A stretch of 64,000 bases of DNA from Paenibacillus silvestris. GTDB lineage: Bacteria; Bacillota; Bacilli; Paenibacillales; NBRC-103111. Positions 35,745 through 44,167 of this stretch are shown here, piece by piece. Every line of letters begins with the position of its first letter. The first letter of the stretch is position 1. The notes below the pieces were generated by a model. It did no database searches. It had not been told where the DNA came from and was given only the letters and a program-made list of their open reading frames with translations. The stretch is taken from assembly GCF_009882985.1 (NCBI RefSeq), contig NZ_WTUZ01000039.1, positions 124,001 to 188,000 on the forward strand, read 5' to 3'. The translations under genes and the position numbers were made by a program.

Positions 35745-35801
35745 TGGATAGGAAATCGTTTGTTTCCTAATGATGATAAGGGAGTGGAGGTGACTGAACG
35801 A

Positions 35802-36119
35802 ATGATTTACGAATTAAGAATCTATACCATTCATCCAGGAAGAATCGATGCGATTCGAAAGCGCTTTTCCGAGCATACGCTTGGTATTTTTGCCAGACTC
35901 GGCATGCAGGTGTGTGATTTCTGGGAAGATTTAGAAGATCAGCCTAAGCTGTATTACACGATGAAATACGAAAGCATGGAAGAACGGACCAGACAGTGGG
36001 ACACTTTCTCGCAGGACAAAGAGTGGAACGAAGTGAAACGATTATCCGAGCAGGATGGAAAAATTGTTGAATCCGTTGAACAGGTTTTTATGAAAAGAGC
36101 AGCATATTTTCATGGATAG
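35802..36119 (+). CDS. NIPSNAP-family protein
   Basis: A 105-residue ferredoxin-like alpha/beta protein of the NIPSNAP family: MIYELRIYTIHPGRIDAIRKR start, FSEHTLGIFARLGMQVCDFW and the terminal VESVEQVFMKRAAYF. Bacterial members have no established activity. The ATG at 35802 is chosen because the family begins at MIYELR and GGAGG lies at 35786-35790; a GTG at 35790 is possible and would add four residues. A strong terminator follows. Confidence 0.8.
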   Translation: MIYELRIYTIHPGRIDAIRKRFSEHTLGIFARLGMQVCDFWEDLEDQPKLYYTMKYESMEERTRQWDTFSQDKEWNEVKRLSEQDGKIVESVEQVFMKRAAYFHG

Positions 36120-36126
36120 ATGAATG

Positions 36127-36163
36127 CCGCCCGGCTCCCGCGAGGAGAGCTGGGCGGTTTTAT
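36127..36163 (+). terminator. Terminator after the NIPSNAP gene
   Basis: An 11-bp stem CCGCCCGGCTC with complement (one G-U pair), then TTTTATTTG, 7 bases after the stop codon. Confidence 0.85.
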
Positions 36164-36204
36164 TTGTTAAAGGGCAAACGAAGCTTACCCTTATTTAATG
36201 CAGG

Positions 36205-36402
36205 GCGGAATAACGGGAAATTCTCCAGTTAACTATAGTGGCGAATGAAGGAGCGGGGTACAATTACTGGAGTTTTCCCAGTTAATTCAGCCGGAGCTGC
36301 CGATTTTATGCAAAACGTGAGGAATTAGCAGGAGGATTTCCATCTATTGGCCTGGAACGAGCTGAAATGAACAAATTAGCGGTATGATTTCCAGTTAAAA
36401 TT
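36205..36402. repeat. Non-coding repeat array A (four degenerate units)
   Basis: Four units share a core close to ATTTCCAGTTAA: 36215 (GGGAAATTCTCCAGTTAACT), 36269 (GGAGTTTTCCCAGTTAATT), 36331 (GGAGGATTTCCATCTATTGG) and 36381 (GGTATGATTTCCAGTTAAAA). Core starts are 54, 62 and 50 bases apart. AATTAGC precedes the last two cores. No reading frame runs through it. It opens a 790-bp gene-free stretch (36120-36912). Confidence 0.6.
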
Positions 36403-36404
36403 TA

Positions 36405-36460
36405 AGTGATGAGTGATGAGTGGTGAGTGATGAGTGATGAGTGATGAGTGATGAGTGATG
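36405..36460. repeat. Heptamer tandem repeat, eight AGTGATG units
   Basis: Eight consecutive 7-bp units from 36405 to 36460, seven exact AGTGATG and one AGTGGTG (third). Such a tract is prone to slippage and likely varies in copy number between strains. It lies exactly between repeat arrays A and B. Confidence 0.9.
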
Positions 36461-36500
36461 GATTGAGGATGAGGCGGCGAAGGGACGGCAGATCTGCAAA

Positions 36501-36705
36501 GTCGAAGGCTTACGTTGTATTTAATACAACATAATGGGGTAGTCTGACCGCGAATGCAGTCTTTCATTGCACAAAATACAGCCATTTGTTGCGAAAAGGT
36601 GAGATGTGAGCTGTTTAGTGCTTCATTGGTTGCAGAATGTACAATATAGAGGTGCGCTGATGCCCAGTTACAGCTTAATGGTTGCACAAAGTGCAACATA
36701 GAACG
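36501..36705. repeat. Non-coding repeat array B (four degenerate palindromic units)
   Basis: Four units share a 20-bp core close to GTTGCACAAAGTGCAACATA (exact at 36681): 36514 (GTTGTATTTAATACAACATA), 36567 (TTGCACAAAATACAGCCAT), 36629 (GTTGCAGAATGTACAATATA). The first and last cores are perfect palindromes. AG-CTT-AT precedes each core. Core starts are 53, 62 and 52 bases apart, almost the same spacing as in array A although the core differs. Downstream to 36912 only AT-rich leader sequence of the next gene was seen. Confidence 0.65.
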
Positions 36706-36912
36706 CTGTAGGTGCAGCAACTTATTCGCTTCCTTCACAGCCGCGGAAGCCCAGTACTGGCAGATGCTACATTTTCGCATCACTTAAACTAGCAATTAAA
36801 ACAAATTAAATAAATGTAAAACACGAAATATTACTTGTATTTAACATTGGGATTACAAAGGCAGTATAAGATATAGGGAGAGAAACAACCAAATCCAACT
36901 TGAGGTGAACAC

Positions 36913-38277
36913 ATGCCAACCAAACAACAGCATCTCGCATTCATGAAAACGGAAGGCGATATTAATTTAACGGAAGCAAGAAGCGAATGGTGGACAGCTC
37001 ATATTGATGAAGCAGCACGAGCTAGTTTGCAAGAGGACGAGGATGTCTTTTTGCACCAAACGTTGTCTACACCTTGCCTGAATGTACTCACTTCCTGTGA
37101 AGGGATTTATGTAGAAGATAGTCAAGGACGCAGAATAATGGATTTCCATGGAAATAACGTGCATCAGCTTGGTTTTGGCCATCCGGCAGTGATTGAAGCT
37201 GTTAAACAGCAGTTGGATCAGCTATCGTTCTGTACGAGAAGATATACGAATTTGCCTGCAATTGAGCTTGCCAATAAATTAGTTGCTTTAACAGACGGAG
37301 CTTTGCAAAGAGTTCTCTTCGCGCCTGGAGCAACATCCGCCATCGGCATGGCGCTAAAGCTTGCACGCGCTGTAACAGGTAAATACAAAACTTTATCGAT
37401 GTGGGGGTCCTTTCACGGAGCATCACTAGATGCGATATCGGTTGGCGGCGAGGGAGCTTTTCGACGCGGCTTAGGTCCACTACTTCCTGGCGCTGAGCAT
37501 GTAATCCCTTTTAACTCCTATCGCTGTGTGTTTGGCTGTCAGGATGAAGCGCACTCCCTATGTCTGAAGCCTATTGAATATGTGCTTGAACAGGATGGAG
37601 AGATCGGTGCCGTCGTCATTGAAACCATTCGTAACACGGATGTGCAAATTCCACCTGTCGCTTATTATAAGAAGCTTCGCGAGCTCTGTGATCGCTACGG
37701 CGCTTTGTTGATTGTCGATGAGACGGCAACAGCGTTTGGTCGAACAGGGAAGATGTTCGCCTACCAGCATTACGGGATCGAACCCGACATGATGGTGCTG
37801 GGTAAAGGCTTAGGCGGCGGTGTATTCCCAATGGCCGCTTTGCTCGTGAAGGAAGAGTTGAACAAAGCGCAGCAGATGTCGATCGGGCACTACACGCATG
37901 AGAAATCACCGGTAGGAGCTGCTGCAGGGCTTGCAACCATCCGAGTCATCGAGGAAGAGAATCTGCTGGAGCATGCCAACCATCTGGCGGAGATCATGGC
38001 GAAGCGGTTGAAAAGCATGATGGACGCTTATCCCATTATTGGAGATATTCGTCAAATTGGTTTACTTGTTGCAGTTGAGCTCGTAACTGATCGTGTGAGC
38101 AAGGAACCTGCCGTGCAAGAGGCAGAGCGCGTCATGTACAACTGTTTGGCAAGAGGACTTAATTTCAAAGTTTCCAAGGGAAATGTCCTTACTCTTTCAC
38201 CGCCGTTGATTATTACGGAAGGTCAACTCTATGAAGCTCTGGATATTCTGGAGTTGAGCATTGCTGAACTCGGATAA
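36913..38277 (+). CDS. Class III PLP-dependent enzyme, PbfA-like
   Basis: A 454-residue fold-type I, class III aminotransferase-family enzyme. Features: CEGIYVEDSQGRRIMDFHGN, SMWGSFHGASLDAISVGG, Asp of IVDETATAFGRTG, the PLP-lysine region MMVLGKGLGGGVFPMAA and GHYTHEKSPVGAAAGLAT. The FHGNNVHQLGFGHP start and the GHYTHEK motif fit the group annotated as (R)-1-hydroxy-2-aminoethylphosphonate ammonia-lyase (PbfA), which deaminates that aminophosphonate to phosphonoacetaldehyde. No other phosphonate gene is nearby, so this assignment is tentative; a general aminotransferase cannot be excluded. TTGAGGTG lies just upstream of the ATG. Confidence 0.75.
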   Translation: MPTKQQHLAFMKTEGDINLTEARSEWWTAHIDEAARASLQEDEDVFLHQTLSTPCLNVLTSCEGIYVEDSQGRRIMDFHGNNVHQLGFGHPAVIEAVKQQLDQLSFCTRRYTNLPAIELANKLVALTDGALQRVLFAPGATSAIGMALKLARAVTGKYKTLSMWGSFHGASLDAISVGGEGAFRRGLGPLLPGAEHVIPFNSYRCVFGCQDEAHSLCLKPIEYVLEQDGEIGAVVIETIRNTDVQIPPVAYYKKLRELCDRYGALLIVDETATAFGRTGKMFAYQHYGIEPDMMVLGKGLGGGVFPMAALLVKEELNKAQQMSIGHYTHEKSPVGAAAGLATIRVIEEENLLEHANHLAEIMAKRLKSMMDAYPIIGDIRQIGLLVAVELVTDRVSKEPAVQEAERVMYNCLARGLNFKVSKGNVLTLSPPLIITEGQLYEALDILELSIAELG

Positions 38278-38380
38278 ATCCAGATGAAGGTAAAATATAC
38301 CTTAAAAACGCAAAAAAACACGGATAAATATAAATACTTGATCGATCTATTGCTACATAATGTAGAGGTATGAAATCAAG

Positions 38381-38421
38381 AAAAGGGGCAAGTCGAGTGT
38401 AAGCATTCGTCACCCCTTTTT
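38381..38421 (+). terminator. Terminator or attenuator before the sensory binding protein
   Basis: AAAAGGGG at 38381-38388 pairs with CCCCTTTT at 38413-38420, with an inner CGAGTG/CATTCG stem, then TTTTTG. It is 104 bases after the PLP-enzyme stop and 52 bases before the next start, so it may end the upstream transcript or regulate the downstream one. Confidence 0.65.
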
Positions 38422-38473
38422 GTCGTTCAGCTTATCCTTCCATTGTTGAAAGGAGGAATCTTAGAGGGTGAAT

Positions 38474-39481
38474 ATGAAAAGCATGAAAGCATTATCTTTT
38501 GCCTGGGCAGCACTTGCTTTGATTACGCTTACATCTTGCTCTTCCACTCATCTAACAATGCCTGCCCAAATAATTGCTGAAGCAACGTTAATGCCATTCG
38601 CAACAGAAAAAGCAGTGACAGCGAACCGGACACCTGTCGTGGTGGGATTAACCTTGCAAAATTTAAGCAATCCATTTTTTGTTGCCATGTCCAAGGGGGC
38701 TACCGCAGGCGCAATGTTGCATGGTGCTGACGTTATTATTGAAAGCGCAGAGGGAGATTTGAATAAACAAATAGCGCAAATGAATGATTTTATAACGAAT
38801 AAGGTCAATATCATTTTAGTAAATGCTGTAGATTCCAAAGGGATCTCAAGTGCTGTAAGTCGGGCAAAAGAGGCGGGAATCCCTGTAATTGCCGTTGATG
38901 TGAGCGCAGATGGTGGAGTGAACACCGTTGTAACTTCAGACAATTATCTAGCAGGGAAATTAGCTGGGGAATACATCGTTAAGCGATTGCATGGAAAAGG
39001 AAACGTGGCAGTCATTGACGGTCCACCAGTTTCTGCTGTAACAGATCGTATTTCTGGTTTTGAAGAAGCAATTAAGGGTTCACCGGGAATTAAAGTAGTT
39101 GCCAAGGAGAATGGCAGAGGGAGCCGTGAAGTAACGGTTTCGATGATGGAAAACATATTGCAAACCTATAAAAAAGGGGAAATCGATGCTGTATTTGCAA
39201 CGAATGATCCTTCGGGAGTTGGCGCTACAATTGCGGCTGAGCAAGCTGGTCGCGACCAGGAAATGTTCATCATTGGTGTAGATGGAGCGCCAGATGCGAT
39301 TAATGTTATTAAAGAGAACAAAAGTTTTGTTGCAACCTCAGCGCAGTACCCTTTTGAGATGATTAAAATAGCTATGGATGAAGGCTTTAAGGCACTCAAG
39401 GGTGATAAGTTGGAACCACTCATTAAAATTCCTGTTGACTTAATTACGGAAGATAATGTAGGCGGTTACAAGGGTTGGTAA
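38474..39481 (+). CDS. RbsB-like binding lipoprotein, probable sensor accessory
   Basis: A 335-residue periplasmic-binding-protein-fold lipoprotein of the ribose/fructose type (Peripla_BP_4). Signal peptide with lipobox LTSC (Cys22), then VVVGLTLQNLSNPFFVAMSK. It is a close paralogue of the transporter-linked binding protein at 43072 (shared QNLSNPFFVAMSKGA, VIDGPPVSAVTDRI-type and IIGVDGAPDA-type segments). It is followed not by transporter genes but by YesN and YesM genes, the arrangement of three-component systems in which the sugar-loaded protein signals to the kinase (as in XylFII-LytS-YesN). The ATG at 38474 or the GTG at 38468 can serve as start; AGGAGG is at 38452. Confidence 0.88.
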   Translation: MKSMKALSFAWAALALITLTSCSSTHLTMPAQIIAEATLMPFATEKAVTANRTPVVVGLTLQNLSNPFFVAMSKGATAGAMLHGADVIIESAEGDLNKQIAQMNDFITNKVNIILVNAVDSKGISSAVSRAKEAGIPVIAVDVSADGGVNTVVTSDNYLAGKLAGEYIVKRLHGKGNVAVIDGPPVSAVTDRISGFEEAIKGSPGIKVVAKENGRGSREVTVSMMENILQTYKKGEIDAVFATNDPSGVGATIAAEQAGRDQEMFIIGVDGAPDAINVIKENKSFVATSAQYPFEMIKIAMDEGFKALKGDKLEPLIKIPVDLITEDNVGGYKGW

Positions 39482-39522
39482 GATGATCCGAAAAATAATA
39501 GGCATAGTGGTGATAAAGTGGC

Positions 39523-41127
39523 ATGTACAAAATTATCATTGCGGATGATGAAGACAATGTAAGAGAGGGAATACGAGATAGTCTAAATTGGGCGGAGCTT
39601 GGTTTTGAAGTGGTTGGCGATTTCATAAATGGAGATGAGGTAATTCAGGCTGCAGGAACACTTAAACCAGATGTGGTACTAACAGATATCAACATGCCCT
39701 TGGTGGATGGCCTGGAAGTGACACGTTATCTCTCCGAGAATCATCCACTTACCAAAGTCATCATTCTTACGGGATATGATGAATTTGAGTATGCCCAGCA
39801 AGCCTTAAAGCTCAAAGTGTATGACTATATTTTAAAGCCGAACACGGCAGATGAGCTTCGAGAAATGCTTTCCAAATTAAAAGCAGCCCTTGATGATGAG
39901 ACTCGTCAGGTAGAAGATTTAGGCATGCTTAAGCAGCAGCTAAGAGAAAGTTTGCCGTTGGTGCGAGAACGGTACTTGAACCAATTGGTTACTGGTGATC
40001 TGCGAGAAAGCAATATAGATGATAAGCTTGCTTATTTAGAAATTGATTTAAAGGCAAACTATTATTTGGTAGCGGTGATTGATGTGGATGATCAGGGAGA
40101 ACTGAAAAAGCTTTTTCCTGGAAGTGAGAGTGAACTGCTTTATTTTGCTGTATGTAATATTAGTGGAGAAATGATCTCGAGAGAGAAAAACGGAGTCGTC
40201 TTTCAAAATAATGATGATAAAACGGTCGTGATTCTCTTTGACGATGATATGGAAGTTTTAAGTAGAGCAGCAACGCGAATTTTCGAAGAAATCAAGGTTT
40301 CGGTAAGAGAATATTTGAAGTTTACAGTGTCCATCGGTGTAGGGGACATTATGTCATCCTTAAAAAATATTCACTATTCACATAAAAGAGCTTTGAGTGC
40401 CTTAGAATATCGCTTTTTTCTCGGAAAGAATCGGATTATACATAGTGGCGATATGGAGGGGGGACTGGGGGAGAGAGTTCCTTACGATAAGCTCTGGGAG
40501 AAGAAGCTAATAACGGCCATTAAGTCAGGAACACAGCAGGAAATTGATGTAATCGTTGAGAAAATTATTAAAAATTTGAAGGAATCCTATCTGTCCATGG
40601 ATCGGTGTTATATCCACGTACAGCATATCATTGTTTCCATTATGGATGCCTTAGACGATCTGGATATTGGTGAAACCACGCATAGCAAGATTTCAAGCCC
40701 ATTGACTGAAATTTACGGGTTGATCACATTGGATGAAATTGAAGATTGGTTGAAGACCTACTGTTCACGCATTACAGGAATTATTTTAGAGACAAGAAAT
40801 AAATGCAGCAAGATGCAAGCTGTCAAAGCGGAAGCCTATATCAGAGAAAATTATGCAGATACGAATATTTCCATGGATATGGTTTGCAAATACCTTGTAT
40901 TAAGTACTAGTTATTTTAGCTTAATTTTTAAAAATCATACCGGCGAAACCTTCATAGGGTATTTAACGCGGATTCGTGTGGAAAAAGCAAAGGAATTGCT
41001 TAAATGTACGGATTTGAAGACTTACGAAATCGCAAATCGCACCGGGTATCTCGATCCCCATTATTTCAATTTAATCTTTAAAAAGGCAACGGGCATGACT
41101 CCGACTGTGTACCGTAAAATGATGTAA
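39523..41127 (+). CDS. YesN-like response regulator 2
   Basis: A 534-residue regulator: receiver with Asp8, Asp9 and phospho-acceptor Asp55 in VLTDINMPL, Lys in YILKPNTAD, a long middle region and a C-terminal AraC-type double helix-turn-helix (about 430-534: NISMDMVCKYLVLSTSYFS and YEIANRTGYLDPHYFN). Unlike the other two pairs, the regulator gene precedes the kinase gene. It is 41 bp behind the sensory binding protein and 12 bp before the kinase, so the three are one unit. The importer and the fructan hydrolase downstream are likely targets. Confidence 0.92.
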   Translation: MYKIIIADDEDNVREGIRDSLNWAELGFEVVGDFINGDEVIQAAGTLKPDVVLTDINMPLVDGLEVTRYLSENHPLTKVIILTGYDEFEYAQQALKLKVYDYILKPNTADELREMLSKLKAALDDETRQVEDLGMLKQQLRESLPLVRERYLNQLVTGDLRESNIDDKLAYLEIDLKANYYLVAVIDVDDQGELKKLFPGSESELLYFAVCNISGEMISREKNGVVFQNNDDKTVVILFDDDMEVLSRAATRIFEEIKVSVREYLKFTVSIGVGDIMSSLKNIHYSHKRALSALEYRFFLGKNRIIHSGDMEGGLGERVPYDKLWEKKLITAIKSGTQQEIDVIVEKIIKNLKESYLSMDRCYIHVQHIIVSIMDALDDLDIGETTHSKISSPLTEIYGLITLDEIEDWLKTYCSRITGIILETRNKCSKMQAVKAEAYIRENYADTNISMDMVCKYLVLSTSYFSLIFKNHTGETFIGYLTRIRVEKAKELLKCTDLKTYEIANRTGYLDPHYFNLIFKKATGMTPTVYRKMM

Positions 41128-41139
41128 AGGTGTGCATCT

Positions 41140-42918
41140 ATGGAAAAGAAACAAATGCTGCTTTTTTTTCGTTTCAAAAGCATCCAGTCATCCATCGCTG
41201 TTGCTTTTTCATGCTTGATTGTGGTCACAATTATGGTGACGGCATGGACTTCTTATACACTTTCCACGGAGTCCGTGAAGAAAAATTCGCGGGACTACAC
41301 CTATCAGCTCATGGGACAGGTTAGCTCCAATATAGACAGCTACATTACTTATATGGACAATATTTCAAGCATGGTTCTATCCAATTATGACATCAAAGAA
41401 TATCTCTTGAAGCGGGTATATCTAGGTGCAAGCGGGAAGGAAGACTTGAAACAGAAAATATCCCTCCAGCTAAACACCGTGTTGAATACGAGGAAGGATA
41501 TTTCATCTATCCTGATATTTGGTACGAACGGTGAGTTCATCCCCTACAACGAAAATATTAAATTGAATCCACAAGTGAAGCCAGCCGAACAAAGTTGGTA
41601 CAAAGAAGCAATTGAAGCTAAGGGAAAAGTCATTATTTCTTCTTCTCATGAGCAAAATATGATTCTTAACGATAACAATAACGTGATATCTCTAAGTCGT
41701 GAACTGAGCAGTACGGTCGGCGGTGAAAAGCTCGGTGTTCTGCTTGTAGACTTGAACTATAGTGTTATCAATGATATTTGCAATAAGTTTAAACTCGGAA
41801 ATAGAGGTTATGTGTTCATTGTTGATGCTGCTGGAAACATTGTCTATCACCCGGAGCAGCAAATGATTAATACGAATAAGAAAGTCGAATTAGTATCGCA
41901 GGTTATGCAGGCATCTGGAAACAGTTTTCTGACTTCAGAAGGGAAAAATAGCCGGATGTACACGATTAAGACCTCACAAAGCACCGGTTGGAAAATCATC
42001 GGGGTTACTTATGTGGATGAATTAGTCTCCAATAATCGTGAGTTGCAAACGTATACATTGTTAGGAGGTATAGCGTTACTTATCATTACAGTGCTGCTTT
42101 CAATTATTCTATCACTTCGTATTTCAAGGCCTATTAAACATCTTGAAAGCTCGATGAAAGAGGTGGAAAGGGGGAATTTTGATATACAGATTGAAATACA
42201 AAGCCCTAATGAAATAGGGCTCCTAAGTACTCGATTTAATCATATGACAACAGAAATCAAAGAGCTCATGCAGCAGAATGTGAAGGAGCAGGAGTTGAAA
42301 AGAAAAAGCGAGCTGCAAGCATTGCAAGCTCAAATCAATCCCCATTTTCTGTACAATACGCTCGATTCAATTATCTGGATGGCAGAGTGCGATAAGTCCA
42401 AAGAAGTTGTCCTTATGACAGCTTCTTTAGCGAAGCTCTTCCGTTTAAGTATTAGTAAAGGGCAGGAGTTCATTTCTATTTTCAGTGAAATCGAGCATAT
42501 TAAACACTATTTGACGATCCAAAAAATGCGCTATAAATCTAAAATAGATTTTGAAATCCAGGTGGACAAAAGTATTCTTGCAAATAAGGTGATTAAAATC
42601 ATCCTGCAGCCCTTAGTGGAAAATGCCATTTATCACGGAATAAGAAATAAAGAAGGCATAGGTCATATACAAATAACAGGAGTGCGTAAGGAAACCGGCA
42701 TTCTTCTTCAGGTCATTGATAATGGGAAAGGGATGTCCTTGGAGGAGATGAACGGCATTTACGAGAAAGAACGTCCATCTGTGCAGAGTAGTGGTATCGG
42801 CTTACAAAATGTGGATCAAAGAATTAAGCTTCATTTTGGCACGCCATATGGGCTGTCTTTCGAGAGTGAACTAGGCAAAGGCACAACCGTTCATATATGG
42901 TTGCCAGTTATTGAATAG
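41140..42918 (+). CDS. YesM-like sensor histidine kinase 2
   Basis: A 592-residue membrane sensor kinase: N-terminal helix (about 15-38), extracytoplasmic dCache-like domain (about 40-305) with GNRGYVFIVDAAGNIVYHP, second helix, HAMP, His_kinase block with His402 in INPHFLYNT, and HATPase_c (IDNGKGM box). It probably reads the state of the binding protein encoded at 38474. The gene follows the regulator closely and is followed after about 150 bp by the importer operon. Confidence 0.92.
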   Translation: MEKKQMLLFFRFKSIQSSIAVAFSCLIVVTIMVTAWTSYTLSTESVKKNSRDYTYQLMGQVSSNIDSYITYMDNISSMVLSNYDIKEYLLKRVYLGASGKEDLKQKISLQLNTVLNTRKDISSILIFGTNGEFIPYNENIKLNPQVKPAEQSWYKEAIEAKGKVIISSSHEQNMILNDNNNVISLSRELSSTVGGEKLGVLLVDLNYSVINDICNKFKLGNRGYVFIVDAAGNIVYHPEQQMINTNKKVELVSQVMQASGNSFLTSEGKNSRMYTIKTSQSTGWKIIGVTYVDELVSNNRELQTYTLLGGIALLIITVLLSIILSLRISRPIKHLESSMKEVERGNFDIQIEIQSPNEIGLLSTRFNHMTTEIKELMQQNVKEQELKRKSELQALQAQINPHFLYNTLDSIIWMAECDKSKEVVLMTASLAKLFRLSISKGQEFISIFSEIEHIKHYLTIQKMRYKSKIDFEIQVDKSILANKVIKIILQPLVENAIYHGIRNKEGIGHIQITGVRKETGILLQVIDNGKGMSLEEMNGIYEKERPSVQSSGIGLQNVDQRIKLHFGTPYGLSFESELGKGTTVHIWLPVIE

Positions 42919-42950
42919 AAAAATTTCAACAGTTGAGAGAAGATTTTCTA

Positions 42951-42979
42951 TTAAGTTTTGATTTTTTCACATGTATGAT
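42951..42979 (+). promoter_or_regulatory. Possible promoter of the RbsBAC-type importer operon
   Basis: TTAAGT (42951-42956), a 17-bp spacer and TATGAT (42974-42979). The -35 is poor, as expected for an activator-dependent promoter. Confidence 0.3.
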
Positions 42980-43071
42980 GGAGTCATAAATACTTGTGGG
43001 AAGGTGAGGCCTCCTCCTGTAGGTGTGTAGTTGTTCACTTGGGTACACAAAAAATTCAGAGGAGTTTGACT

Positions 43072-44070
43072 ATGAAAAACTTGAAGATTTTCTTGCTTTT
43101 ATTTGTTGTGTTTGCGCTCTCAGCTTGTGGCAAGACGACAGAAACGAAACCGACAGTTGCCACACAAGCGCCGGTGGAATCAGCCAAAACAGCTAAGGCG
43201 GCAGATCCGACACCGAGTAAAAAAGTAGTGATTGGTTTGACCGTACAAAACTTAAGCAATCCCTTTTTCGTAGCGATGTCCAAAGGTGCTGCTGAAGCAG
43301 CCAAGAAACACGGCGGTGAAGTGATTGCCGTAAGTGCTGAAGATAATTTGGCCACACAAACAGCTCAGATCGAAGACTTTATTACCAAAAAAGTAAGCAT
43401 GATTATTCTAAGCTCTGTAGATACCAGAGGGATTGCGGCAGCAGTAGCTCAAGCTAAAGCAGCAGGAATTCCAATCATTTCAGTAGACACAATTTCGGAA
43501 GGCGGCGTCAATGCCAGTGTCACTTCGGATAACGTTCAAGCAGGTAAAATCGCAGGTGAATATTTGGTGAAACGATTGAATGGAAAAGGCAATATTGCTG
43601 TCTTGGATGGTCCACCGGTATCCGCTGTAGCAGACCGTATTGCAGGATTTAAAGAAGCGCTCAAAGCAGCTCCTGATATTAAAATCGTAGCGAATCAGAA
43701 TGGTAACGGGAATCGTGAGACATCGCTTACTAAGATGGAAACCATTTTACAAGCCAATGGCAAAGGACAAATTGATGCCGTATTTGCGATTAATGATCCA
43801 ACGGGTATTGGGGCTAAGATTGCTGCTGAACAAGCCAATCGTGACAAGGAAATGTTTATCGTCGGTGTGGATGGATCACCAGATGCTGTAACTACGCTGA
43901 AAGAAAACAAAAGCTTTGTCGGAAGCTCTGCACAAAATCCATTTAATATGATCACTATTGCTGTTGAAACGGCATTTAAAGTTCTTGCAGGCGAGAAAGT
44001 AGAAGAATTAATTAAACTTCCAACTGATTTCATTACAACAGAAAACGTTAAAGACTACAAAGGCTGGTAG
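43072..44070 (+). CDS. RbsB-like sugar-binding lipoprotein (transporter-linked)
   Basis: A 332-residue Peripla_BP_4 lipoprotein: signal peptide ending in LSAC (Cys19), Thr/Pro/Ala-rich linker, then VVIGLTVQNLSNPFFVAMSK. It belongs to the CUT2 class, usually binding monosaccharides such as ribose, fructose or galactose. Position before an RbsA/RbsC pair and a GH32 fructan hydrolase suggests fructose. AGAGGAG at 43058 supports the ATG at 43072; an in-frame ATG at 42994 lies in the leader. A large hairpin (44094-44136) separates it from the ATPase gene. Confidence 0.92.
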   Translation: MKNLKIFLLLFVVFALSACGKTTETKPTVATQAPVESAKTAKAADPTPSKKVVIGLTVQNLSNPFFVAMSKGAAEAAKKHGGEVIAVSAEDNLATQTAQIEDFITKKVSMIILSSVDTRGIAAAVAQAKAAGIPIISVDTISEGGVNASVTSDNVQAGKIAGEYLVKRLNGKGNIAVLDGPPVSAVADRIAGFKEALKAAPDIKIVANQNGNGNRETSLTKMETILQANGKGQIDAVFAINDPTGIGAKIAAEQANRDKEMFIVGVDGSPDAVTTLKENKSFVGSSAQNPFNMITIAVETAFKVLAGEKVEELIKLPTDFITTENVKDYKGW

Positions 44071-44093
44071 GATCACGAGTAGGAGCTAATCCT

Positions 44094-44136
44094 TCATGTG
44101 ATGTGGTTTACTACAATGGGAAATCACATCACATGA
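44094..44136 (+). promoter_or_regulatory. Intercistronic 16-bp hairpin after the binding-protein gene
   Basis: TCATGTGATGTGGTTT at 44094-44109 pairs with AAATCACATCACATGA at 44121-44136 with one G-U pair. No U tract follows. It probably protects the upstream message or lowers read-through to the ATPase and permease genes. Confidence 0.55.
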
Positions 44137-44167
44137 TAGTATCTAATCATATAGTTGGAGTGAGAAC

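Noticed and set aside
36205-36705. CRISPR array
   Set aside because: Repeat cores are degenerate (about 65-80 percent alike), the spacing is irregular, and no cas gene is near.
36376-36783. 135-codon minus-strand open frame over the heptamer tract and array B
   Set aside because: It reads through low-complexity repeats (LITHHS repeated), has no ribosome binding site and no family resemblance.
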